9,055 nucleotides of DNA. Source: an uncultured Clostridia bacterium. GTDB taxonomy: Bacteria; Bacillota; Clostridia; Christensenellales; UBA1242. Where the stretch lies: positions 1 to 9,055 of the forward strand of contig CALVUB010000028.1 of the NCBI GenBank assembly GCA_944363385.1, written 5' to 3'. The notes beneath the pieces were generated by a model, which saw nothing but the letters and a program-made list of their open reading frames with translations, made no database searches and was not told the DNA's origin. Of this stretch, positions 1 through 6,217 are shown one piece after another. The stretch's first letter is position 1. Each line of letters opens with the position of its first letter. The translations under genes and the position numbers were made by a program.

Positions 1-243
1 GGTCATAGCAGATGCTGTTGCTCTTATTTAATGGGGAGTCATCTTTTTGCAGGGGATGTTTTGTTCTTCCAAGGCATTGGCAGAACTGACCTGTATGGAG
101 GAAGCAAATTAGAGATGCTTTCATCGCTCAAAAAGCTTGAAAATATCCACTTTGAAATTGCTCACAGCGGGCATGATAGAGACAGCACTCGTCTTGAACA
201 AAACAAAAACATTAAAGTTTTTGAAAGGTTTTTGTCTAGATAA
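1..243 (+). CDS. Metallo-beta-lactamase fold hydrolase, glyoxalase II-like (3' part only)
   Basis: This is the C-terminal 80 residues of an MBL-fold hydrolase; the 5' end is outside the window and the frame is open from base 1. Three expected metal-site elements are visible: a GH motif at residues 1-2 (family GHT, His ligand), FAGDVLF at 16-22 (bridging Asp at about 19) and SGHD at 56-59 (last His ligand). They are joined by GIGRTDLYGGS, the usual GxIGRxDLxGG segment of the glyoxalase II/YcbL-like group. Such proteins hydrolyse thioesters or related substrates in the cytoplasm, but the exact substrate cannot be read from this piece. An oddity is RCCCSY after GHS, where relatives usually have a PG-S type turn. 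The gene converges on the helicase loader gene and ends in TAA just before a shared terminator. Confidence 0.85.
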   Translation, partial: GHSRCCCSYLMGSHLFAGDVLFFQGIGRTDLYGGSKLEMLSSLKKLENIHFEIAHSGHDRDSTRLEQNKNIKVFERFLSR

Positions 244-275
244 AAAAGTAGCAACTTTAAGCGTTGCTATTTTTT
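242..275. terminator. Bidirectional rho-independent terminator between convergent genes
   Basis: A perfect 7-bp stem, TAGCAAC (249-255) and GTTGCTA (263-269), has a 7-nt loop and is flanked by A6 on the left and T6 on the right, so it works in either direction. It ends the MBL gene on + and the loader gene on -. The loader's stop codon (257-259) lies in the loop, so the last codons of that gene form one arm of the hairpin. Confidence 0.85.
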
Positions 276-1159
276 AGTCTTAAATCTGAACCTTTAATTT
301 GAAGGCAAATTGAAGTGGCTTTGTCGATTATTCTGCTTGAAACTCGCTCGTCATAATAGTCTTGCAAATCTTTAAGGTCAAGGTTTGAAGTTATGATGGT
401 AGGCAGATGTCTGTTTTTTCTTTCATTCAAAATTTGATAGAGAAAATTGCTGGTCACATAAGGATTTCTTATTTCTGTGCCAAGGTCATCAATTACCAAA
501 ATCTCGCTGTCGAGATATTTTGATAAAAGGTCATGTTTTTTTTCTAAATCTTTACTTGAATAACTTTTCATAAAATCTTGGTTCATAGCAAAAGCGGTGG
601 TAAGGTTTACAAGATGATGATGTGCGATAAGTTCATTTGCCATGCATTTGACAAGATGTGTTTTGCCAGTTCCTGTGTCGCCTGAAACAAAGATAAGAGT
701 TTTGTTGAAAGGGGAGTCGCACCACTTTTTCATTTTGCTATAAATTTTTTTCATTGTTTCAGGGTCGTCAAAGATATCAAAGCGAGATGAGGCAAAATCT
801 TCAAGTTTGTTAAATCCGCTCTCATCTTTTAAAAGTTCATTGACAATTTCGGTGAAGCATGTGCAGTATTTGCCGTCAATAATTCCGCTATCGCCACATT
901 TAGAGCAATAATATTGTGGTTCTATAGAACCTATGCCAAGATTTTTTAATTTTTTTTCAATTTGGCTTTTCAAAAAGCTGAGGTCTTCAGATTTTTCGCT
1001 TTTTGCGTTTTCAATCATCTGGTCAATATATTTTTGATAAATAACCTTGAAAGAAGGGTCTTCAAAAGCTTTGATTTTGTTTTGCAGAGCTTGATTTTCT
1101 GCCCAAATCTTCCGTTTTTCAATTTTCTCTTTTGCCTTTTCTATAATTTTTTGGTTCAT
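257..1159 (-). CDS. dnaI: DnaI/DnaC-type replicative helicase loader, AAA+ ATPase
   Basis: A 300-residue ATPase that, by family, loads the hexameric replicative helicase at origins and restarted forks. The N-terminal third is a charged helical region (1-75), followed by a zinc-ribbon-like cluster C85-x2-C88 and C99-x-C101. The AAA+ domain has Walker A GDTGTGKT (160-167), Walker B ILVIDD (220-225), a sensor-1-like TIITSN (254-259) and an Arg-finger-like DERVSSR (270-276). The length and N-terminal zinc motif fit Bacillus DnaI (about 311 aa) better than a bare DnaC or an IS21 IstB helper. The ATG is preceded by AGGAG 6 nt upstream, and this site overlaps the TAG stop of the upstream DnaB/DnaD-like gene; only 9 nt separate the two genes. 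That coupling and the partner support a role in primosome assembly. Confidence 0.92.
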   Translation of the reverse strand: MNQKIIEKAKEKIEKRKIWAENQALQNKIKAFEDPSFKVIYQKYIDQMIENAKSEKSEDLSFLKSQIEKKLKNLGIGSIEPQYYCSKCGDSGIIDGKYCTCFTEIVNELLKDESGFNKLEDFASSRFDIFDDPETMKKIYSKMKKWCDSPFNKTLIFVSGDTGTGKTHLVKCMANELIAHHHLVNLTTAFAMNQDFMKSYSSKDLEKKHDLLSKYLDSEILVIDDLGTEIRNPYVTSNFLYQILNERKNRHLPTIITSNLDLKDLQDYYDERVSSRIIDKATSICLQIKGSDLRLKNSNA

Positions 1160-1168
1160 TTTTAGCTC

Positions 1169-2614
1169 CTAAATTTCAACATCATCAATTGACTCAAACA
1201 GAGCATTGATTTCTTCTTTGGAATAACTGCGTCCTTGAAGCATTGGCGCTTGTTTGAAAGTGTTTTCTGTTGGAAGATTGTTTTTTGCCTCTTCAATGCT
1301 GACAATACCTTTTGTATGCCAGTCAGCCAGCACCCGACTTAAATAGCGCATTGGGTTGTCTTTGCCTTTTGCCAAAGTTGCACCATACTCAAGCAGATTT
1401 TCAGGCAATTTCCACTCATTTGTCCAAGTTTCATAATTTTCTCGGTCGATATAGTTGACGCGCCTTGCAATAGAAAGACTTTGAAGCAAGTTTTCTATTT
1501 TTTGATTGGTCTTTAAAATTGAGGCAAGATATTCATTCAACGCTTGCATGGAAATTATGCCAAGTTTGTAAAGTTTGCCTACCGTTTTGTCCATTCCTTC
1601 AAGCGTTCTTATTGATTTTTTAAAGCAATATGAGGCAATTTCAAGCAATACCTCTTTGTCATAACCAAGATTAAGCCATTTGACAACATAATTTTCCACC
1701 ACACTCTCAAGGCTTTCATAATAAAGCCCAAGCGATTTATTGATGTCTTTTGCAAGGTCATAAAGAGCTTTCTTTTGATTTTCAAACTCTTCAATTGCAG
1801 GAATGGTCATAAGTTTCATCTGATAATACTTTGTTGCCATTTGGTCAAGTTTATCAAGATTGAAAGAGGTGTATTTTTTGATTTTTTTTGCTATAAAAAC
1901 AAGCGTTCCCATGTCAAAACCATAGTCGGAGAGCCATTTATCAAGAAGCTGGCGCTCTTCAATGTAAGCATTGCGTTTTATGCCAACTGCTTTAAAAAGC
2001 TCACTGATAAGGTCGCTTTTTTCTTTAAATGAAGAAAGTCTTTCTTCCACTTGAAGAGCTGTGGTTATGCCTTCACTTGCCCAGTTTTTGGCAACGGTCA
2101 AAATATAGTTATATCCAACTGCGCTTTTTTTGCTTTCAACGCAATATTTCATTATCATCAAAAGAGCCTCTTGTTCCATATGATAGCGCTCTAAAAAGTC
2201 ATAATATTCGCCATATTCAGTTTTTGAAATTTCTCGTTTGCCTTCAAAAATTTCTTGTGCTTGACTGTTGAAAAGAGAATATTTTTCAGGCTTATAAAGT
2301 TTGTTTGAGCTGATAACATTTTTAAGCGGAATATATCGCACTTCAATAGGCGAGGTCTTTAAAACTTGCACAAGTCCTTGCTCTTGCCAGTATTCAAAAG
2401 CGCCGATGACTTCATCTTCACTCATATTGAGAGTTTTTGCAAAGCTTTCAAGAGTGTTGTCAAAAGAAGAGGGCGAAAAACATTTATACAGCCCATAAAG
2501 ATAGACCTTTACGCTTACAGGGTCGGCAAAAGGCAAAAAGCTGTCAATAAAAATATTGTCCACTTCAGTTTTTGAGTTTGCAACATATTCAGTTGAGTAT
2601 TTACAAAATGCCAT
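1169..2614 (-). CDS. DnaB/DnaD-family replication initiation protein with repeated DnaD C-terminal domains
   Basis: A 481-residue protein of the Gram-positive DnaB/DnaD family, which remodels DNA and helps recruit the helicase loader. Residues 18-100 look like the winged-helix DDBH1 domain. The rest contains four segments resembling the DDBH2 (DnaD C-terminal) module, starting near 140, 227, 313 and 397. Each begins with an aromatic residue (F140, W227, W313, W397) followed by Leu-rich helices, with the fullest helix pattern in segments 1 and 4 (GYNYILTVAKNWASEGI at 167-183, MRYLSRVLADWHTKGI at 422-437). The length is close to Bacillus subtilis DnaB (472 aa), and the dnaI-like gene directly downstream matches the dnaB-dnaI order. 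The name is given as DnaB/DnaD-like because it must not be confused with the helicase DnaB of proteobacteria. A GAGGAT ribosome binding site lies 6 nt before the ATG. The last 30 residues look like a flexible, acidic tail. Confidence 0.88.
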   Translation of the reverse strand: MAFCKYSTEYVANSKTEVDNIFIDSFLPFADPVSVKVYLYGLYKCFSPSSFDNTLESFAKTLNMSEDEVIGAFEYWQEQGLVQVLKTSPIEVRYIPLKNVISSNKLYKPEKYSLFNSQAQEIFEGKREISKTEYGEYYDFLERYHMEQEALLMIMKYCVESKKSAVGYNYILTVAKNWASEGITTALQVEERLSSFKEKSDLISELFKAVGIKRNAYIEERQLLDKWLSDYGFDMGTLVFIAKKIKKYTSFNLDKLDQMATKYYQMKLMTIPAIEEFENQKKALYDLAKDINKSLGLYYESLESVVENYVVKWLNLGYDKEVLLEIASYCFKKSIRTLEGMDKTVGKLYKLGIISMQALNEYLASILKTNQKIENLLQSLSIARRVNYIDRENYETWTNEWKLPENLLEYGATLAKGKDNPMRYLSRVLADWHTKGIVSIEEAKNNLPTENTFKQAPMLQGRSYSKEEINALFESIDDVEI

Positions 2615-2633
2615 AACTTTATCCTCAAAATCA

Positions 2634-2662
2634 ATAATATCACAAAAAAAATCATTTTACAA
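2634..2662 (-). promoter_or_regulatory. Candidate promoter of the DnaB/DnaD-like and loader operon
   Basis: Read on the minus strand: TTGTAA (2662-2657), a 17-bp spacer, then extended -10 TGaTATTAT (TATTAT at 2639-2634). The predicted start is near 2627, placing the GAGGAT ribosome binding site (2626-2621) at the very 5' end of the mRNA. A closer match to the -35 consensus (TTGACA at 2674-2669) has no -10 at a usable distance. Confidence 0.45.
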
Positions 2663-2727
2663 CAATTTTGTCAAGGTGAAAAATTTTTATTTGTCATAAC
2701 TTGGACAAGTTTGCAGTAAATTACACT

Positions 2728-4227
2728 ATGAAAAACTTTCTTAAAAAACATTGGTCAAAAATTTTGATAGGAACAGTTATTCTTGCTCTTTTTGTTGCAA
2801 TTCCTTTTATTTTTAAGCCGTCAGAAGAGGTGGGCGCTATAAATTCTTACAAAATGACGCTTGACTATAACGATGAAAATAAGACAATTTCATGTCAAGA
2901 AGAGGTTTTGTATTATAACAATTCAAGCAATGCCTTTTCTTCCATTTTTTTTCACCTCTATCCCAACGCCTTTCGCGAGGGGGCAACTGTGAAAGTGGTT
3001 TCATCAAACAATTTTAAACAGGCTTTTCCAAATGGAGAGAGTTATGGACATATTGAGATAACAAGCGTTACCGAGCGAAAGGGCGACCAGCTTGAATTTA
3101 AAATAGGCGGTGAAGATGAAAATATCTTAGAGATTGTTTTGCCTGAGCCACTTTATCCAGATGAAAGCGTGACGGTTGTGATTTCCTTTTCGTCAATTTT
3201 GCCAAACGCCAATCATAGATATGGCTATGGAGAAAACACTATCAACATTGGCAATTTTTATCCAATAGCTTGTGTATATGAAGATGGCAAAGGCTTTTTT
3301 ACAAAGCCATACCACTCAAATGGCGACCCTTTTTATAGTGAGGTGGCAAACTATGAGGTAGAGCTGACTGTGCCAAGCAAATTTGTTGTGGCATCGAGTG
3401 GAACTAGGCAAACTTCTTCGCAAGATGACTCAAATGTGACCTACAATTTTTCTGGAGAGAAAATTCGTGACTTTTGCCTTGTTTTATCTGAAAAGTTTGA
3501 AGTTGCCTCTTGCACGCTAGGCTCTGTAACAGTCAATTATTATGGTTATAGTGGTGATGAAAATTTGCAAGAGAAAGCCGATTTTGCTGGAAAATGCGTT
3601 GAAACTTATAACAAGCTCTTTGGCGCTTATCCATATTCTTGTTTAAATGTTGTAAAAGCCAATTTTGTCCATGGCGGAATGGAATACCCAAACCTTGTGC
3701 TTATCAGTGACAGCGTGAGTAATGAAGACTATAACTATGTTATCGCACATGAAATTGCTCATCAATGGTGGTATGGTGTGGTTGGCACAAATCAGTATGA
3801 ACACGCTTGGATTGATGAAGGGCTTGCAGAATACAGCACCTATCTGTTTTTTCAAGAAAATCCAGAGTATGGGCTTAGATATAACAACATGATTTCAAAT
3901 GCGCTTTCAAATTACAAATTTTTTGTTCAGGTTTATGAGAGGGTAAATGGTCAAGTTGACACAAGCATGGATAGACCGCTTGACCAGTTTGCAACAGAGC
4001 CAGAATATGTCCAACTGACTTACACAAAAGGGGTGCTTTTGTTTGACAATTTAAGAGAGACTTTGGGTGAGAAAAAATTTATGAAAGCTCTTTGCGACCT
4101 TTATAAAGAGTATGCTTATAAAAATATCAATTCGGCAGAGCTTATCGCAACCTTTTCTTCTTCAACTGGAAGAAACCTTGAAAATTTAATCAAAAGCTGG
4201 ATAAACGGCACAGTCGTCATCGCTTAA
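2728..4227 (+). CDS. Membrane-anchored M1 family metallopeptidase (gluzincin aminopeptidase)
   Basis: A zinc aminopeptidase of family M1, 499 residues from the ATG at 2728. A short basic N-terminus (KKHWSK) is followed by a hydrophobic segment at about residues 12-30, giving an uncleaved N-terminal anchor or signal peptide, so the catalytic part is probably outside the cell. Visible motifs are the substrate-binding GGMEYP (316-321, the family's GxMEN loop), the zinc site HEIAH (341-345) with the third ligand Glu in DEGLAEY (E364, 18 residues after the second His), and a Tyr in YTKG (about 432) at the place of the transition-state Tyr. The protein stops soon after the catalytic domain and so lacks the long C-terminal helical domain of full-size PepN. 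The start is uncertain: a TTG in frame at 2701 would add nine residues. Neither start has a ribosome binding site at normal distance; ATG is preferred because the anchor follows directly. Confidence 0.9.
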   Translation: MKNFLKKHWSKILIGTVILALFVAIPFIFKPSEEVGAINSYKMTLDYNDENKTISCQEEVLYYNNSSNAFSSIFFHLYPNAFREGATVKVVSSNNFKQAFPNGESYGHIEITSVTERKGDQLEFKIGGEDENILEIVLPEPLYPDESVTVVISFSSILPNANHRYGYGENTINIGNFYPIACVYEDGKGFFTKPYHSNGDPFYSEVANYEVELTVPSKFVVASSGTRQTSSQDDSNVTYNFSGEKIRDFCLVLSEKFEVASCTLGSVTVNYYGYSGDENLQEKADFAGKCVETYNKLFGAYPYSCLNVVKANFVHGGMEYPNLVLISDSVSNEDYNYVIAHEIAHQWWYGVVGTNQYEHAWIDEGLAEYSTYLFFQENPEYGLRYNNMISNALSNYKFFVQVYERVNGQVDTSMDRPLDQFATEPEYVQLTYTKGVLLFDNLRETLGEKKFMKALCDLYKEYAYKNINSAELIATFSSSTGRNLENLIKSWINGTVVIA

Positions 4228-4241
4228 AAGTTTTGAAAAAT

Positions 4242-4268
4242 AAAAAAGACCAAGACGGTCTTTTTTTT
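4242..4268 (+). terminator. Rho-independent terminator after the M1 gene (part of repeat copy 1)
   Basis: The arms AAAAAAGACC (4242-4251) and GGTCTTTTTT (4257-4266) are fully complementary around the loop AAGAC, and the T-run continues to 4268. The same hairpin occurs in repeat copy 2, so it belongs to the repeat and not only to the M1 gene. The A-run on the left means it could also stop transcripts from the other side. Confidence 0.8.
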
Positions 4269-4317
4269 GGTAGGCTGATGAGCCGTAGCAAGTAATTTTT
4301 ATATTGTTATCATATAA

Positions 4318-4361
4318 AAAGATTATAAATCTTTACAAATTTGGAAAAAGTATGTTATAAT
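4318..4361 (+). promoter_or_regulatory. Promoter with overlapping palindromic operator candidate, M18 transcript
   Basis: The -35 box is TTTACA (4332-4337), with an 18-bp spacer and extended -10 TGtTATAAT (TATAAT at 4356-4361). The palindrome AAAGATT-ATA-AATCTTT (4318-4334) overlaps the first three bases of the -35 box, a typical position for a repressor site. The upstream tract from 4294 is almost all A and T and may act as an UP element. The predicted start is near 4368. Confidence 0.75.
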
Positions 4362-4386
4362 AATCTAAAAATAAAATGAGAATAAA

Positions 4387-4392
4387 GAGGAG
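4387..4392 (+). promoter_or_regulatory. Ribosome binding site that decides the M18 start
   Basis: GAGGAG lies 4 nt before the ATG at 4397. An in-frame ATG at 4376 has no such site and lies only about 8 nt after the predicted transcription start, so 4397 is chosen. Confidence 0.75.
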
Positions 4393-4396
4393 AAGT

Positions 4397-5626
4397 ATGG
4401 AAATAGAAGAATTTTTAAAGACGTCGTTAACCGCATATCATGCAACTAAAAATTGCGAAAAAATATTATTAAAACATGGTTTTGTGCAATTAAACATAAA
4501 AAAAGCATGGAATTTAGTTCAAGGAGGCAAATATTATGTTACTAAAAATCAAAGTTCGATCATTGCTTTTGTTGTGGGGGATTTAAGTGAATATTATTTC
4601 AATATTGCAGAAGCGCATACTGATTCGCCATCGCTTAAAGTTAAGGGGGAGGGACTTGTCGAAACCAAGGGAGGTAAACGTATTAATATTGAAACATATG
4701 GCTCACTTATTCAGTATAGCATTTTGGATATTCCTTTAAAAATTGCAGGGAGAGTTTTTGTAAACGAAGATAATAAAATATTAGCTAAATTGGTTGAAAG
4801 CAATGTAAATATAAACATACCAAGCTTAGCTTTTCATCTAAATAGAAGTGTCAACGAAGGGATTAAGTTTAGTGTTCAAAATGATTTATTACCTTTGGCC
4901 GGGGATGCTGAAAGCGTATATTCCTTTTTTGATATAAAAAATATTATTGAGGCTGATTTGTTTGTCGTTCCGGATGTTAAGCCATTTTATTCAGGAATAA
5001 ATAATGAATATTTATGTTCGCCGAGATTAGATAATTTGGTAAGTGCATGGGTGGTTATAACATCGCTATGTAAATGTAACCCAAAAGGCATAAGTGTGGC
5101 ATGTTGTTTTGATAATGAAGAAATAGGGAGTGTAACTAAACAGGGGGCAAGTTCTTCATTTTTAACTATTATTTTGGAAAAAATAAATATTGCTTTAAAT
5201 AAATCAAAAGTAGAGTTTATCAGCGCATGTGAAAAAGGGATGATGCTTTCTGTCGATAATACACATGCCGTTCATCCAGCGCATGGTGAAAGAAGTGATA
5301 TTAGCACACAGGTAGAAATGGGGAAAGGCATTGTAATCAAGCATAATAGGAATTATTCAACTGATGGTTATTCAGCTGCAAAATTGAAAAGTATGTTAAA
5401 GTCAAACAAAATTGATTATCAAGATTTTTACAACAATTCCGATTTGGTTTGCGGGAGCACTTTAGGATTGTTTACAAGTGCACTTATGTCAATGAATAGT
5501 TGCGATATAGGGATTCCGCAACTTGCTATGCATTCAACAATAGAAACAATGATGAGAAAAGATATTGCTAGTTTGCAAACATGTTGCAACGTATTTTATG
5601 ATACTTTTTTTGATTGCTGTAATTAA
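4397..5626 (+). CDS. M18 family aminopeptidase (aspartyl aminopeptidase type)
   Basis: A 409-residue cytosolic metallo-aminopeptidase of family M18, whose members remove N-terminal acidic or other residues from peptides using two metal ions and form dodecamers. All hallmark motifs are present (numbering from 4397): AHTDSPSLKVK (73-83, His ligand 74), PRLDNL (209-214, bridging Asp 212), DNEEIGS (239-245, catalytic Glu and ligand Glu), SVDNTHAVHP (285-294, Asp ligand 287), and GSTLG (353-357) followed by AMHSTIET (377-384, His ligand 379). Nothing suggests an inactive enzyme. There is no signal peptide. It is the first gene after repeat copy 1 and is followed 27 nt later by the YqfO-like gene, probably in one operon. 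Leu codons are mostly TTA, unlike the M1 gene upstream. Confidence 0.93.
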   Translation: MEIEEFLKTSLTAYHATKNCEKILLKHGFVQLNIKKAWNLVQGGKYYVTKNQSSIIAFVVGDLSEYYFNIAEAHTDSPSLKVKGEGLVETKGGKRINIETYGSLIQYSILDIPLKIAGRVFVNEDNKILAKLVESNVNINIPSLAFHLNRSVNEGIKFSVQNDLLPLAGDAESVYSFFDIKNIIEADLFVVPDVKPFYSGINNEYLCSPRLDNLVSAWVVITSLCKCNPKGISVACCFDNEEIGSVTKQGASSSFLTIILEKINIALNKSKVEFISACEKGMMLSVDNTHAVHPAHGERSDISTQVEMGKGIVIKHNRNYSTDGYSAAKLKSMLKSNKIDYQDFYNNSDLVCGSTLGLFTSALMSMNSCDIGIPQLAMHSTIETMMRKDIASLQTCCNVFYDTFFDCCN

Positions 5627-5653
5627 TTTTAAGATTTTAGGGGGTGTTAAAGC

Positions 5654-5995
5654 ATGTTGGTTGATATTAATAAAGTTAAAATTTTTGTTACAGTGCCACT
5701 TAAAAATGTTGAAGCCGTAAGAAATGGTATGTGTGAAGCTGGTGCGGGAGTAATTGGGAATTATTCTTTTTGCACAACAGCAACAAAAAGTATTGGAACA
5801 TTTATTCCAAATGAAAATGCTAAACCACATATTGGCACGAAAAATAAACTTGAATTTGTCGAAGAAGAAAAGTTGGAAGCGGTGTGCGACTTGTCAAAAG
5901 TTAAGCGGGTTATTACAAAAATAAGAGAAATCCATCCTTATGAAGAACCCGCTATTGATATAATTCCATTGTTAGACGAGAAGATTTTTAATTAA
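5654..5995 (+). CDS. Stand-alone YqfO/PII-like domain protein (Nif3 insert domain type)
   Basis: A 113-residue protein made only of the PII/CutA-like ferredoxin-fold domain that is found inserted in long Nif3/YqfO proteins of Bacillota. The match is clear along its length: VKIFVTVPLKNVEAVRNGM (8-26), GAGVIGNYSFCT (31-42), GTFIPNENAKPHIG (49-62), LEFVEEEKLEA (67-77) and the terminal HPYEEPAIDIIPL (95-107). The Nif3 metal-binding halves are absent, and nothing around the gene encodes them. The function is not known; the fold suggests a small trimeric binding or sensing protein, which is inference. The ribosome binding site AGGGGGT ends 8 nt before the ATG. It shares the M18 transcript, and repeat copy 2 supplies its terminator. 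Confidence 0.85.
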   Translation: MLVDINKVKIFVTVPLKNVEAVRNGMCEAGAGVIGNYSFCTTATKSIGTFIPNENAKPHIGTKNKLEFVEEEKLEAVCDLSKVKRVITKIREIHPYEEPAIDIIPLLDEKIFN

Positions 5996-6040
5996 TAGCA
6001 AGGGCAAAGATTTGTCAATTTTTGCTGAGCCCCAGGCAAT

Positions 6041-6066
6041 AAAAAAAAGACCAAGACGGTCTTTTT
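6041..6066 (+). terminator. Rho-independent terminator after the YqfO-like gene (part of repeat copy 2)
   Basis: The arms AAAAAGACC (6044-6052) and GGTCTTTTT (6058-6066) pair fully around the loop AAGAC. Stem, loop and left A-run match copy 1, with a shorter T-run. It ends the M18 and YqfO-like transcript. Confidence 0.8.
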
Positions 6067-6114
6067 GTAGGCTGATGAGGCGTAGCAAGTAATTTTTATA
6101 TTGTTATCATATAA

Positions 6115-6158
6115 AAAGATTATAAATCTTTACAAATTTGGGGGAAATATGTTATAAT
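6115..6158 (+). promoter_or_regulatory. Promoter with overlapping palindromic operator candidate, C1B transcript
   Basis: The palindrome AAAGATT-ATA-AATCTTT (6115-6131) overlaps the -35 box TTTACA (6129-6134). An 18-bp spacer containing GGGGG leads to extended -10 TGtTATAAT (TATAAT at 6153-6158). The predicted start near 6165 leaves a leader of about 53 nt before the C1B gene. Confidence 0.75.
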
Positions 6159-6217
6159 AATTTTATAAAGATTTTAGTTTGTAGTGTGCATACGCTTAAA
6201 ACGGAGAATTAAGTTTA

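Larger units (their letters stand above)
4242..4361 (+). repeat. Intergenic repeat copy 1: terminator, palindrome and promoter, before the M18 gene
   Basis: First of three copies. In order it holds the terminator hairpin, a small GGCT-GATG-AGCC inverted repeat (4273-4284), GTAGCAAGTAA, an AT-rich tract, a 17-bp palindrome and a promoter. From 4271 to 4361 it aligns without gaps to copy 2 with 5 differences in 91 positions: one breaks the GGCT/AGCC pairing in copy 2, and four lie between the -35 and -10 boxes. It separates the GC-richer M1 gene from the AT-rich block. Confidence 0.9.
6041..6158 (+). repeat. Intergenic repeat copy 2: terminator, palindrome and promoter, before the C1B gene
   Basis: Same order of parts as copy 1. 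The last 68 bp (6091-6158) are identical to copy 3, base for base. The short inverted repeat seen in copy 1 is GGCT-GATG-AGGC here and so is partly broken. Between the YqfO-like stop codon (5995) and the repeat, about 45 nt show nothing I can name. Confidence 0.9.

Noticed and set aside
962..2575. Several + strand open frames of 65-85 codons across the loader and DnaB/DnaD-like genes
   Set aside because: They are antisense to strongly supported genes, are rich in Phe, Lys and Leu as expected from the reverse of AT-rich coding sequence, and match no motif.
4376..4396. ATG at 4376 as the M18 start
   Set aside because: It has no ribosome binding site and would leave a leader of about 8 nt. GAGGAG directly precedes the ATG at 4397.
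5534..5830. Minus-strand 98-codon frame
   Set aside because: It is antisense to the M18 end and the YqfO-like gene, both clearly supported by family motifs. Its Cys- and Ile-rich content is not protein-like.
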